DNA from: Mucilaginibacter saanensis
GTDB lineage: Bacteria > Bacteroidota > Bacteroidia > Sphingobacteriales > Sphingobacteriaceae
Direction: 5' to 3'
Assembly (NCBI RefSeq): GCF_014200575.1
Contig: NZ_JACHBZ010000023.1
Coordinates: 4,686-68,685, forward strand
DNA length: 64,000 bases
The notes under the pieces were generated by a model. That model saw nothing but the letters and a program-made list of their open reading frames with translations, ran no database searches and was not told the DNA's origin. Each line of letters opens with the position of its first letter. The first letter of the stretch is position 1. This document shows positions 33,102-41,667 of the stretch, piece by piece. Made by a program: the position numbers and the translations under genes.

Positions 33102-34274
33102 TTATACTTCTTTCGGTTCGCGCTTGCTGCCTTCGTACAGCTCATATTCCAGTAAGCGGCAATCAAGCTTGCCATTGTAAAATTCAATTTTTCGCGACGG
33201 GCGCAAACCTATCTTTTTGGCCAGATCAGGGTTGCCGGTAAAAATATAGCCCCTGTATCCCAGGCATTTTTTCTTCATAAAGTCGCCCATGCGTGCATAG
33301 GTTGCCTCCAATTTGGAGTGTACACCCAAACGCTCACCATATTCGGGATTAAACATAACCACGCCTGCATCTTCCGGCACTTCAGTTTCTTCAAAATCAC
33401 AAACGCTAAAATCAATCAAATGTTCTACACCGGCTGTTTTTGCATTTTTTTGTGCAATGTCAACCGCATCGGCAGATATATCTGTAGCAATAATTTTAAA
33501 GCCTGTTTCTTTCTTCGATTTATCTTTGAGCTTACGGCGTTCTGTAAAAAATACCGTCTCATCATAGCCTAAAATATGCATAAAGCCATAGTTCATCCTG
33601 AATAAGCCCGGGCATTTGTCTGTAGCCAGCAATGCAGCCTCAATAGCCAATGTGCCAGAGCCGCACATGGGGTTAATAAAAGTGCTGTTCCTATCCCAAT
33701 GGGTAGCCATAATGGTTGATGTGGCCAGGGCCTCCAACATAGGCGCCTTGCCGGGTATTTTACGATAACTGTGTTTAGCCAGCGTTTCGCCCGATGTATC
33801 AATAAAAATGTCGGCCTCGTTATCCTGCCAGTACAGGTGTATTAATGTTTTATTGGCTTCGGCACCGGAGTTTGGTCTGATACCTTTTATTGATTTTATG
33901 CGGTCGGCAATGGCATCTTTTACCTTTACGTTGGCAAACAACGGCGTCAAAATATGCTCGTTATTTACATTTGACGTTACGGAGAAATAGCCCGAAAAAT
34001 CAATAAGCTTTTCCCATTCAATGGTTACCAGCTCATCATAAAGCTGTTTAGGGTCGTCCGCGTTAAAACTTTTTATTAAATAAAGCACCTGGCTTGCACA
34101 GCGCAGGTTAAGGTTAAGCGCAATGGTATCTGTAACGGTACCTTTAAGCTCAACCCCGGTTTGGAAAACACGGGTTGCGGTAAAGCCTAATGCTTCTACT
34201 TCCTGTTGAAGGTATGATGACAGCCTTTTATTACAGGTAATGATGATTTTACTCTCGGTGTGGAAAACTTGCAT
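33102..34274 (-). CDS. THUMP-domain RNA methyltransferase (RlmL/YpsC-type)
   Basis: The 390-residue protein has an N-terminal THUMP RNA-binding region (about 45-160) and a class I methyltransferase fold with motif I FINPMCGSGTLAIEAALLA (~197-215), acidic ATDISADAV and motif IV VVMFNPEYGERLG (~307-319). Homologues methylate the N2 of guanosine in 23S rRNA. The catalytic motif is usually NPPY; here the second proline is Glu (NPEY). The gene is divergent from the DUF3127 gene with 89 bases between the starts. Confidence 0.85.
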   Translation of the reverse strand: MQVFHTESKIIITCNKRLSSYLQQEVEALGFTATRVFQTGVELKGTVTDTIALNLNLRCASQVLYLIKSFNADDPKQLYDELVTIEWEKLIDFSGYFSVTSNVNNEHILTPLFANVKVKDAIADRIKSIKGIRPNSGAEANKTLIHLYWQDNEADIFIDTSGETLAKHSYRKIPGKAPMLEALATSTIMATHWDRNSTFINPMCGSGTLAIEAALLATDKCPGLFRMNYGFMHILGYDETVFFTERRKLKDKSKKETGFKIIATDISADAVDIAQKNAKTAGVEHLIDFSVCDFEETEVPEDAGVVMFNPEYGERLGVHSKLEATYARMGDFMKKKCLGYRGYIFTGNPDLAKKIGLRPSRKIEFYNGKLDCRLLEYELYEGSKREPKEV

Positions 34275-34363
34275 GATATTTTGCGAATTTATGAATTAAA
34301 AACACCCTATTTTAATTTCTTATCTATTAACTTTACATTTTAAATTTTTTTGAGAAGATTATT

Positions 34364-34732
34364 ATGGAAGTTAAAGGTAAAGTATACGAAGTGTCGCCAA
34401 CAGTACAGGTAACTGAGTCACTTAAAAAGCGCGAACTAATACTTGAGTATGTTGAGAATCCTCAATATCCTGAATATTTAAAGTTTGAAGCTATACAGGA
34501 TCGCTGCAGCCTGTTAGACGCCGTTAAGGTAGGTGATGACGTTGAAGTTTTCTTTAACCTGAAAGGCCGCCCGTGGACCGATAAAACAGGCAAAAAAAGT
34601 TACTTTAACTCATTGCAGTTATGGAGAGTGAACGCATTGGCAGCAGGTGCAGGCAGTGCTACTACACCGGAGTATGCAGCACCATCTGCTGATATCAGCT
34701 CATCAGGTGATGATGACGATCTGCCATTTTAA
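34364..34732 (+). CDS. DUF3127 protein with SSB-like acidic tail
   Basis: The 122-residue protein is a DUF3127 member, predicted to form an OB-fold: MEVKGKVYEVSPTVQVTESLKKRELIL, DRCSLLDAVKVGDDVEVFFNLKGR and KKSYFNSLQLWRV. The C-terminal ~28 residues are a disordered linker ending in DDDDLPF. This tip closely resembles the DDDIPF tip of single-stranded DNA-binding protein, which recruits repair and replication partners. A role in ssDNA metabolism is therefore inferred. A terminator follows the stop at 34 bases. Confidence 0.85.
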   Translation: MEVKGKVYEVSPTVQVTESLKKRELILEYVENPQYPEYLKFEAIQDRCSLLDAVKVGDDVEVFFNLKGRPWTDKTGKKSYFNSLQLWRVNALAAGAGSATTPEYAAPSADISSSGDDDDLPF

Positions 34733-34765
34733 TTTACCTGAACAATAAGGTATTTAATCAATATA

Positions 34766-34801
34766 AAAAGGCTCTTCTTTAACTCAAAAGAAGGGCCTTT
34801 T
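34766..34801 (+). terminator. Terminator after the DUF3127 gene
   Basis: AAAAGGCTCTTCTTT (34766-34780) pairs with AAAGAAGGGCCTTTT (34787-34801) with one G-T pair; the 3' arm ends in T. Confidence 0.75.
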
Positions 34802-35004
34802 GCTTAGTTAGCTTTTTTGAGAGCATCGGTAATACAACACACAGGCATTTACAAAAAGCTATTCCTTTTCATTTTTTGTATATTGTATAATTGCAGCCGT
34901 GAATAAATTGCTGAAGGATAGCAAAGGGTTAAATTTCAAATGGTTATTGTAGGCTGGTAATTGTTAAATTTTGTTAAAAGCAACTATTGTACAGTTATTT
35001 AAAA

Positions 35005-35012
35005 TAATTTTG
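35005..35012 (+). promoter_or_regulatory. Candidate -7 promoter box of the two-component operon
   Basis: TAATTTTG matches TAnnTTTG and ends 11 bases before the kinase ATG, implying a very short leader. The -33 element is unclear. Confidence 0.35.
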
Positions 35013-35023
35013 CTTGTTAATAA

Positions 35024-36850
35024 ATGAAGAAAAGAAGCATCGGTTTGATTATTGGCTTAATGGGGTTTGCACTTTTGGGTGTAATGGCCATGCAATTGTA
35101 CTTTTTAAGGCAATCGTACCAGATGCAGTCTGAGCTGTTTGACCGTTCCGTTAACGAGGCGCTTAATAATGTGGTGTCAAAAGTTACCAAACAGGATGCC
35201 GTTAACTTTTTAAGTAACAAAGCACAAAGCAACGCTGCCAAAGCTGATGGCCCCTTATCTGTTGATGCAGCTGGTCTTAAGATTGTGAAAAGCAGCAACA
35301 ATAAGCTTTATAATACCAAAACAGGAAAAAGGCAAACCCTGCGCCAAAAGAAGATTGCCCTGCTACGCGATAGCCTGGAGCGGATGATCATGCATAAAAA
35401 AATGGATGATGAACTGGCCAATTTGCTGCAACAGGAAGGCACGGTTGATTTTCAGGTTCGGGTAGAAGAGTATACCGATGACCTTGGTGTGGTACACGGC
35501 CGTTTTACTCCGCAGATAGTACGCACCCGGGTTACGGGTACCGTTAGCCGGCGCAAAAGGTTGCATAAATATGATACTTTACGGTATGTATATATTGACC
35601 CGCAGTTTGGTAAACAGCTTATTTCTGTTCCGCAGATAAACCCGCTATGGCAGCAGGAGCAGCAACGCAAGCAGAAAGAAAGGCAGGTTTCGCAAATTAA
35701 AAAAATGCTGGAAACCGATTCGCTTCAAAACCTGAGCAGCGGTAAAACAACTGTAATTGAAAACCTGGCCGAAGAGTATCGTAAAACCGGAGAGCCTTTA
35801 AATAAACGTGTTAACCCTTTCTGGATAGACTCCCTGTTGCGGTTTGAGTTACATAACAAGGGTATTAGTTTGCCTTTTAGCTATGAAGTAACCACTGCCA
35901 ATAGCGATTCGCTTATATTTTCAAGCGCTACTGATAATAGTGGGAATAAGCCCATGTTTATAGCGGCCAATACCTATCAAACCCCAATTTTCAGTAAAGA
36001 CGTCATTAACGACCCGGGTAAAATCAAGCTATCTTTTCCGCAAAAAAACTCGTTGATATTAAGAAACATGACTGCCACCATGGGCACTACAGGTGGTTTG
36101 CTTGCCGTATTGATATTTTGTTTCAGTTATACCATTTTTTCTATCCTGAAACAAAAGAAGGTGTCAGAAATGAAGATCGATTTCATTAACAACATGACCC
36201 ATGAGTTTAAGACCCCGGTATCAACCATCATGATAGCCAGCGAAGCTTTAAAAGACAAGGAGATTGCTGAAGATAAAACCAGGGTATCGCGCCTGGCTAA
36301 TATCATTTTTGAAGAAAACGAACGTTTGGGTAGCCATATTGAGCGGGTGCTGAATATAGCGCGTATTGAAAAGAACGATTTTAAGCTGGATAAAAAACCG
36401 CTTGATGTAAACGATATGATAGCGGTGGTACTGGATAGCATGGCCCTTAAGCTGCACAAGTGCGGCGCTAAAACCACGCTTGATCTGGTAGATGAAAATA
36501 CTACGATCATAGCCGATGAACTGCATTTTTCAAACGTGTTATACAACCTTATTGATAATGCCATAAAATACAGCACTAACGCCCCCGAAATAACCATCAG
36601 TACACAGGTTAAAAATGAGCAGGTGTTGATCAGGGTGGCCGATAAGGGTATAGGTATGAGCCGCGATCAGCAAACAAAAATATTTGAGCAGTTTTATCGT
36701 ATTCCTACCGGTAACCTTCATGATGTTAAAGGATTTGGATTAGGGTTAAGCTATGTAAATACCATAGTGAAACGACTTAACGGTACTATAGGCGTAAGGT
36801 CTGAAAGAGAAAAAGGCTCGGAGTTTGAACTTAAATTTTCGCTGGCGTAA
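35024..36850 (+). CDS. Sensor histidine kinase (RprX-like)
   Basis: The 608-residue protein has an N-terminal membrane helix (~5-27), a large periplasmic domain (~28-345) with a Lys/Arg/Gln-rich stretch, a second helix (~350-372), then HisKA with His393 in THEFKTPVSTIMIASEAL, and an ATPase domain with LYNLIDNAIKYS, ADKGIGMSRDQQTKIFEQFYR (split over two strands) and VKGFGLGLSYV. The layout matches Bacteroides RprX. The paired response regulator follows after 141 bases. The signal sensed is unknown. Confidence 0.88.
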   Translation: MKKRSIGLIIGLMGFALLGVMAMQLYFLRQSYQMQSELFDRSVNEALNNVVSKVTKQDAVNFLSNKAQSNAAKADGPLSVDAAGLKIVKSSNNKLYNTKTGKRQTLRQKKIALLRDSLERMIMHKKMDDELANLLQQEGTVDFQVRVEEYTDDLGVVHGRFTPQIVRTRVTGTVSRRKRLHKYDTLRYVYIDPQFGKQLISVPQINPLWQQEQQRKQKERQVSQIKKMLETDSLQNLSSGKTTVIENLAEEYRKTGEPLNKRVNPFWIDSLLRFELHNKGISLPFSYEVTTANSDSLIFSSATDNSGNKPMFIAANTYQTPIFSKDVINDPGKIKLSFPQKNSLILRNMTATMGTTGGLLAVLIFCFSYTIFSILKQKKVSEMKIDFINNMTHEFKTPVSTIMIASEALKDKEIAEDKTRVSRLANIIFEENERLGSHIERVLNIARIEKNDFKLDKKPLDVNDMIAVVLDSMALKLHKCGAKTTLDLVDENTTIIADELHFSNVLYNLIDNAIKYSTNAPEITISTQVKNEQVLIRVADKGIGMSRDQQTKIFEQFYRIPTGNLHDVKGFGLGLSYVNTIVKRLNGTIGVRSEREKGSEFELKFSLA

Positions 36851-36858
36851 AAGAGATG

Positions 36859-36980
36859 AGTCCGGAAGTCCGATAAGTTGGGAAGTCCGGAAAGTAAAAG
36901 CCTGGTGTAAATTTAAAATCTCTGGGCTCTCAAATAAAAAATGATCTTTCGGACTTCCCGACTTAGCGGACTTCCGGACT
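36859..36980. repeat. 35-bp inverted repeat of AGTCCGGAAGTCCG words between kinase and regulator
   Basis: The left arm (36859-36894) and right arm (36946-36980) are complementary over ~35 bases with two mismatches and one bulge. Each arm is built from repeats of GGAAGTCCG. The spacer is 51 bases. The right arm ends 11 bases before the response regulator ATG and is followed by an A-run, so the hairpin lies in the regulator's leader if the genes are co-transcribed. Confidence 0.75.
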
Positions 36981-36991
36981 AAAAAAAACAC

Positions 36992-37684
36992 ATGAAGAAG
37001 ATACTACTGGTTGAAGATGATGCTAATTTGGGTTTGCTGTTACAGGATTACCTGCAGTTAAAGGGCAAGTTTGACGTTGTTTTGTGTAAAGATGGCGAAG
37101 AAGGTTTACGCGCCTTTACCAAGCAGGTATATGACCTGTTGATACTGGATGTGATGATGCCCAAAAAAGATGGCTTTACCCTGGGTAAGGATATCAGGAA
37201 GATAAACCCGCACGTGCCTATTATTTTTGCCACAGCCAAAGCTATGATAGAAGATAAAATGCAAGCCTTTAACCTGGGTGGCGACGATTATATTACCAAA
37301 CCTTTCCGGATCGAGGAACTGTTGCTGCGTATAAATGCTTTGCTTAAAAGAACCGAGAACACGGATAAAAGGGAAGAAGAAAAACAAACCTCCTTTAAAA
37401 TAGGCCGGTATGTTTTTGATTATACTTCACAAATTATCACCATTGGCGAGGCTAACCAAAAGCTATCAACCAAGGAGGCTGAATTGTTGCGTTTACTTTG
37501 TATGCGCAAAAACGAGGTGCTTACCCGCGAAGAAGCCCTGCTGAATATATGGCACGATGATAATTATTTTAACGGCCGCAGTATGGATGTGTTTTTGAGC
37601 AAAATCCGTAAGTATTTAAAGGATGATCCTAATGTGGAAATCATTAACGTACATGGTCGCGGATATAAACTGCTGATAAATTAA
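36992..37684 (+). CDS. OmpR-family response regulator (RprY-like)
   Basis: The 230-residue protein has a receiver domain with acidic pair EDD (8-10), phospho-acceptor Asp53 in LLILDVMMPKKDG and Lys103 in YITKPF. The winged-helix output domain ends in MDVFLSKIRKYLKDDPNVEI and VHGRGYKLLI. It pairs with the upstream kinase. The similarity is to RprY of Bacteroides, a regulator tied to stress responses; the target genes here are not known. Confidence 0.9.
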   Translation: MKKILLVEDDANLGLLLQDYLQLKGKFDVVLCKDGEEGLRAFTKQVYDLLILDVMMPKKDGFTLGKDIRKINPHVPIIFATAKAMIEDKMQAFNLGGDDYITKPFRIEELLLRINALLKRTENTDKREEEKQTSFKIGRYVFDYTSQIITIGEANQKLSTKEAELLRLLCMRKNEVLTREEALLNIWHDDNYFNGRSMDVFLSKIRKYLKDDPNVEIINVHGRGYKLLIN

Positions 37685-37718
37685 AAACCATTAGCACTAA
37701 ATCAAAAAACAAGATAAT

Positions 37719-37795
37719 GTCATTGCGAGCGAAGCGCGGCAATCGCATACTATACAGGGCAAACCTGCGTAATCCGCGATTGCTTCATTGTTTCC
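37719..37795. repeat. CATTGCGAGCGAAGC-type dispersed repeat, copy 1
   Basis: Starts GTCATTGCGAGCGAAGCGCGG, has ATCGCATACTATACAGGGC, and ends with CGCGATTGCTTCATTG, whose complement repeats the GAAGCAATCGC word. A second, related copy lies at 48277-48378. It fills the gap between the response regulator and the beta-CASP gene. Confidence 0.7.
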
Positions 37796-37832
37796 CCTTA
37801 CAATATACTTCTCTTTAAGTTACGTTGCCTTT

Positions 37833-39236
37833 TTATTCCAACTCAATCTTCTGATGTTGATAAGGGATTTCGATATGGCTAAAACCTTTCTCTTTTAACT
37901 TGCCGGCAAAATGCTGTTGTACCTCATATTCGCCGTGAACCAGGAATATTTTTTTAACTTTTGACGGATCCTGGCAGGCTAAAAAGTGCAGCAGATCCTC
38001 GTAGTCGCCATGTGCGCTCATTGATCTGATGGATTGTACCTCGGCTTTAACCTCATACATTTCGCCAAAAATATGTACTTCATGGTCGCCTTTTAATAAA
38101 TGGCCACCCAGGGAGTTTGGTTCGCAATAGCCCACCATTAATATGGTGTTCTTGTCGTTGTTAATGTTGTTTTTGATGTGGTGTTTTACCCTCCCCGCCT
38201 CGGCCATACCCGATGATGAGATGATAACACAAGGGCGCAGGTCGTTGTTTAAAGCCTTTGATTCCTCGGTTGACTGTATGAACCGCAGTCCCTTAAAGCC
38301 AAACGGATTGGCATCGGTTTTTAATACCTCCTTTATCTCGTTGTTATATACCTCCGGATGGTTCATGAGCACTTCGGTTGCTTTTTGCGATAGCGGGCTA
38401 TCTACATAGTAGTTCACATCGGGCAATGTGCCTTTTAGTTCAAGGGAATTTAGCGCGTATAATAGTTCCTGTGTGCGGCCAACGCTAAAGGCCGGTATAA
38501 TTACCTTTCCCTTTTTAATAAGGCAGGTTTGCTTGATAATATCAAGCAAGGCATCCTCAATGGGGCCAAGCTCTTTGTGCAGGGAGTCGCCGTAAGTTGA
38601 TTCCAGTAAAATATAATCGGCCTGCTCAAATATCTCGGGGCTGTTCAGCAGCATATCGCCATAGCGGCCTACATCGCCGCTAAAGGTAATATGAGTGATT
38701 TTTCCATCCTCTAATATAGTCAGGTGCACAGCGGCGCTGCCTAAAATATGACCAGCATCGGTAAAGGTGAGCTTTACGCGGGGCGTTATTTCATATTCAT
38801 GATGGTATTCCACAATTTTAAACAGTCTTAGTGCCGCTATTGCCTGCTCGTCGGTGTATAAGGGTGTTAGCAGGGGCTGGCCCTTGCGTGCGCGGTGCTT
38901 GTTGCTGTACGCTGCATCCTGCATTTGTATATGTGCCGAATCCATCAGCAGGATGCGGGCCAGATCCATCGTGGCCGATGTGCAAAATATGGGGCCATTA
39001 AACCCCTCGGCCACCAGGCGGGGTATTAAGCCGCAATGGTCAATATGGGCGTGCGATAGTATCAGATAATCAACCTTATCGGGTTTAAAGCCAAAATGTT
39101 CATTCATGTCCTCTGATTGCTCGCCCATGCCCTGGAACATGCCGCAATCTAATAGTATGGTAGTATCGTCCTTTAGTTTAATAAGGTGCTTGCTGCCGGT
39201 AACGTTACGGGCAGCACCATGAAAGGTTATAGTCAT
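37833..39236 (-). CDS. Beta-CASP metallo-beta-lactamase nuclease
   Basis: The 467-residue protein has the MBL metal motif SHAHIDHCG (61-69; His62, His64, Asp66, His67), the further metal ligands in FTDAGHILGSAAV and TFSGDVGRYG, and then the beta-CASP region (PAFSVGRTQELLYALNSL, ISSSGMAEAGRVKHHIKN, SMSAHGDYEDLLHFL) with the closing VHGE. This is the CPSF-like YSH1 family, predicted RNA endo- or exonucleases. Homologues act in RNA processing; the bacterial target is unknown. It is transcribed alone. Confidence 0.9.
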   Translation of the reverse strand: MTITFHGAARNVTGSKHLIKLKDDTTILLDCGMFQGMGEQSEDMNEHFGFKPDKVDYLILSHAHIDHCGLIPRLVAEGFNGPIFCTSATMDLARILLMDSAHIQMQDAAYSNKHRARKGQPLLTPLYTDEQAIAALRLFKIVEYHHEYEITPRVKLTFTDAGHILGSAAVHLTILEDGKITHITFSGDVGRYGDMLLNSPEIFEQADYILLESTYGDSLHKELGPIEDALLDIIKQTCLIKKGKVIIPAFSVGRTQELLYALNSLELKGTLPDVNYYVDSPLSQKATEVLMNHPEVYNNEIKEVLKTDANPFGFKGLRFIQSTEESKALNNDLRPCVIISSSGMAEAGRVKHHIKNNINNDKNTILMVGYCEPNSLGGHLLKGDHEVHIFGEMYEVKAEVQSIRSMSAHGDYEDLLHFLACQDPSKVKKIFLVHGEYEVQQHFAGKLKEKGFSHIEIPYQHQKIELE

Positions 39237-39402
39237 TTATAAAAGGTATATAATTGGTAACGCAAGATGCACAATAAAAGTTTATTAAAAATAAACTAAG
39301 AATTTAGTTGTTATTTTGATTTATACTATTTAACTTCGGTTAACCAATAGGATATGTGGATGCAGGATTGGTTATTGTAGTAGTAATTTTAAATAGAATA
39401 TC

Positions 39403-39774
39403 ATGGAAATTAAAGAGTTAACACGCGCCGAAGAGCAAATTATGCAAGTATTATGGCAGCTTGAAAAAGGATATGTGAAAGATGTGATAGAGGTGTTACC
39501 TGAACCAAAGCCTGCCTATAATACAGTATCAACCATTATCAGGATATTAGAAACAAAGGGTTTTGTAGGCCATACGGCATTTGGGAAAAGTCATGAATAC
39601 TATCCGGCAGTGAGTAAAGATCAATACCAGAACTTTGCTGCCGATAAGTTATTAAGCGGGTACTTTGATAACTCGGTAAACCGGATGTTATCTTTCTTTG
39701 TGAAAAAGGAAAAAATAGATTTGAAAGAGGCTGATGCCATTATGAAACTGATAGAAAAACTTAAAGACAAATAG
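39403..39774 (+). CDS. BlaI/MecI family repressor
   Basis: The 123-residue winged-helix protein begins LTRAEEQIMQVLWQLEKGYVKDVIE, has the recognition region AYNTVSTIIRILETKGFVGH and the C-terminal dimerisation helices SYF-type NSVNRMLSFFVKKEK. BlaI repressors are inactivated by cleavage through a membrane M56 peptidase. Exactly such a gene follows after two bases, so the pair is a one-signal switch. An upstream TTAAC-TTCG-GTTAA dyad (39330-39342) may be the operator, but the usual TACA..TGTA boxes are absent. Confidence 0.9.
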   Translation: MEIKELTRAEEQIMQVLWQLEKGYVKDVIEVLPEPKPAYNTVSTIIRILETKGFVGHTAFGKSHEYYPAVSKDQYQNFAADKLLSGYFDNSVNRMLSFFVKKEKIDLKEADAIMKLIEKLKDK

Positions 39775-39776
39775 TT

Positions 39777-41450
39777 ATGATCTGGTGGCAATACTTATTA
39801 CTGGTAAATATTTACCTGGTGCTGTTTTATGCATTTTATGTTTTGTTGTTACGGAAAGAGACATTTTTTCAGCTTAATCGGATTTACCTGGTAACGGCTG
39901 CATTGCTATCATTCTTTATACCATTGATACAGGTAGAATGGGTGCGGAACTTGTTTATTACCCAACAGGTAAAATATACTATTTACAGTAACCCGGTAAT
40001 GATACATGGTTTTAAGCCGCTGGAAGCTACCGGTGTTAGTATTGGACAGATAATTGCCTGTTTGTATGCGATAGGCATATTGTTTTTATCAGTCAGGTTG
40101 ATATGGCAGCTGGTTAAATTAAAAAAGGTGATCAATCAGTCGCAGGCAACTGCCGCTTACTCGTTTTTTAATAAAATTAAGCTGGATACAGATAATGCCG
40201 ATAATGAGATTATAGCTGCGCATGAACAGGTACATGCACAGCAGTGGCACTCGGCCGATGTATTGCTTATAGAATTGGTGATGATTGTCAACTGGTTTAA
40301 CCCGGTGGTGTATCTGTACCGTTTTGCCATTAAGCACATTCATGAATACATTGCTGACAGGCAAGCCGTACAGGCCGGCACCAACAAAGCCGATTACGCC
40401 TTGCTGCTGCTGAGCCAAACATTTAATACGCCGGCACATCAACTGGTAAATCCATTTTTTAATCATAGTTTATTAAAACAGCGTATCATCATGTTACAAA
40501 AAAACAAGTCACAGCGCATATCGCTTATTAAGTATGGTCTTTCGGCGCCTCTTTTTATACTAATGCTCATTTTATCATCAGCAACTATTAATAACAGTAA
40601 TACCATCACCGTTATTAATAGTAAAGCCAACCAAATATTTTTAGCCCCCGCCGGACCAGTGGCTTTAGAAGTGCTTTCGGCAGAAAAAAGGATACCGGTA
40701 ACCGGGGATACGACTGTTAAAACGAAAGTGATAGCAATGGGAGCCGTTGTTGTGGATACATCATCGCGGGTGTTTACGTCTGTTGAGCGTGTCCCTGAAT
40801 TTCCGGGAGGATTAAAAGCTTTTGGTAAGTTTTTAAGTGATAATATCAAATATCCAAAAGCCGACCGCGAGAAAGGCGTACAGGGAAGGGTTATCGTAGC
40901 TTTTATTGTGGAAAAGGATGGCTCTTTATCTGATTTAAAGATTTTGAGAGGTATTAGCAAAGGTTTGGATAATGAATCATTAAGGGTGCTTCGCCTTTCG
41001 CCAAACTGGCAATTTGGTATCCAGAATGGCAAGGCGGTAAGAGTTCAATATTCAGTGCCTATTCAGTTCACATTGAATAATAGCGCGCCGGTTGATAAAA
41101 AGGCTGTTAACACCGTAGGAGTTGTTGAAACAAACAAGTATAATGGTGATGCGGCTTCGTCGGTAGGTTCCATAATAAGGGATACAACTAAAACATATAG
41201 TGGTATTTCATCCATTACGGTAAGCCGCAATAAAGATAGCCAAGGCCCGCAGCCGTTGTATGTATTAGATGGTGTTATAATAGCGAGAGATGATATGGGA
41301 ATCATTAACCCCAGCACAATTGAGAGTATAGCTGTGCTAAAAGGGGCATCGGCCACTGCCCTCTATGGTAATAAGGGAGCTAACGGAGTTGTTTTAGTAA
41401 CCTCTAAGGGAAAAAAGAATAAAACTACTACGACATCTAAAGATAATTGA
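39777..41450 (+). CDS. M56 (BlaR1-like) peptidase fused to TonB and SusC-plug domains
   Basis: The 557-residue protein has an N-terminal M56 module: membrane helices at ~6-24, ~37-52 and ~90-112, then the zinc motif HEQVH (149-153) with downstream NWFNPVVYLY and helices to ~275. Next comes a periplasmic TonB C-terminal-like domain (~340-425; PEFPGGLKAFGKFLSDNIKYP and VEKDGSLSDLKILRG). The end (~465-545) is a TonB-dependent-receptor plug-like segment with YVLDGVIIARDDM and ATALYGNKGANGVVLVTSKG. It should cleave BlaI on a signal. The beta-lactam sensor domain is replaced. Confidence 0.82.
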   Translation: MIWWQYLLLVNIYLVLFYAFYVLLLRKETFFQLNRIYLVTAALLSFFIPLIQVEWVRNLFITQQVKYTIYSNPVMIHGFKPLEATGVSIGQIIACLYAIGILFLSVRLIWQLVKLKKVINQSQATAAYSFFNKIKLDTDNADNEIIAAHEQVHAQQWHSADVLLIELVMIVNWFNPVVYLYRFAIKHIHEYIADRQAVQAGTNKADYALLLLSQTFNTPAHQLVNPFFNHSLLKQRIIMLQKNKSQRISLIKYGLSAPLFILMLILSSATINNSNTITVINSKANQIFLAPAGPVALEVLSAEKRIPVTGDTTVKTKVIAMGAVVVDTSSRVFTSVERVPEFPGGLKAFGKFLSDNIKYPKADREKGVQGRVIVAFIVEKDGSLSDLKILRGISKGLDNESLRVLRLSPNWQFGIQNGKAVRVQYSVPIQFTLNNSAPVDKKAVNTVGVVETNKYNGDAASSVGSIIRDTTKTYSGISSITVSRNKDSQGPQPLYVLDGVIIARDDMGIINPSTIESIAVLKGASATALYGNKGANGVVLVTSKGKKNKTTTTSKDN

Positions 41451-41472
41451 CCTAATCTTATTTCAAACAATA

Positions 41473-41505
41473 AAACCCCTCTCATTGTAAATATGAAAGG
41501 GGTTT
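41473..41505. terminator. Bidirectional terminator
   Basis: AAACCCCTCTCAT (41473-41485) pairs with ATGAAAGGGGTTT (41493-41505) with one mismatch; T-runs flank it on both strands. It separates the M56 gene from the small basic protein gene. Confidence 0.75.
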
Positions 41506-41529
41506 GTGTTATTAAAGTATTTTGCTGAA

Positions 41530-41667
41530 TTACTTCTTCTTTTTGGCAGAATCGGTAATTGGTTTAACCGAATCTTTTTTACCTGATTGATAATCTGAAG
41601 GTGCTTTTTTACTGCCCTCGGCCGCAGGTTTCTTTTTTTCTTTTACGGCTTGTCTGTCCTTGCTCAT
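41530..41667 (-). CDS. 45-residue lysine-rich protein
   Basis: This short frame has an ATG at 41667 and a TAA at 41530. The product begins MSKDRQAVKEKKKPA and ends VKPITDSAKKKK; over a third of its residues are Lys. It has a Ser/Asp-Pro composition typical of disordered basic proteins. The terminator beyond the stop, the lack of an overlapping gene and the codon bias (AAA Lys, GCC Ala) support it being real. I recall similar short basic proteins in this family of bacteria, but no function is known. Confidence 0.5.
   Translation of the reverse strand: MSKDRQAVKEKKKPAAEGSKKAPSDYQSGKKDSVKPITDSAKKKK

Noticed and set aside
39777..41450. Beta-lactam resistance locus (blaI-blaR1)
   Set aside because: The sensor lacks a penicillin-binding domain and no beta-lactamase is adjacent; the periplasmic part is TonB/plug-like.
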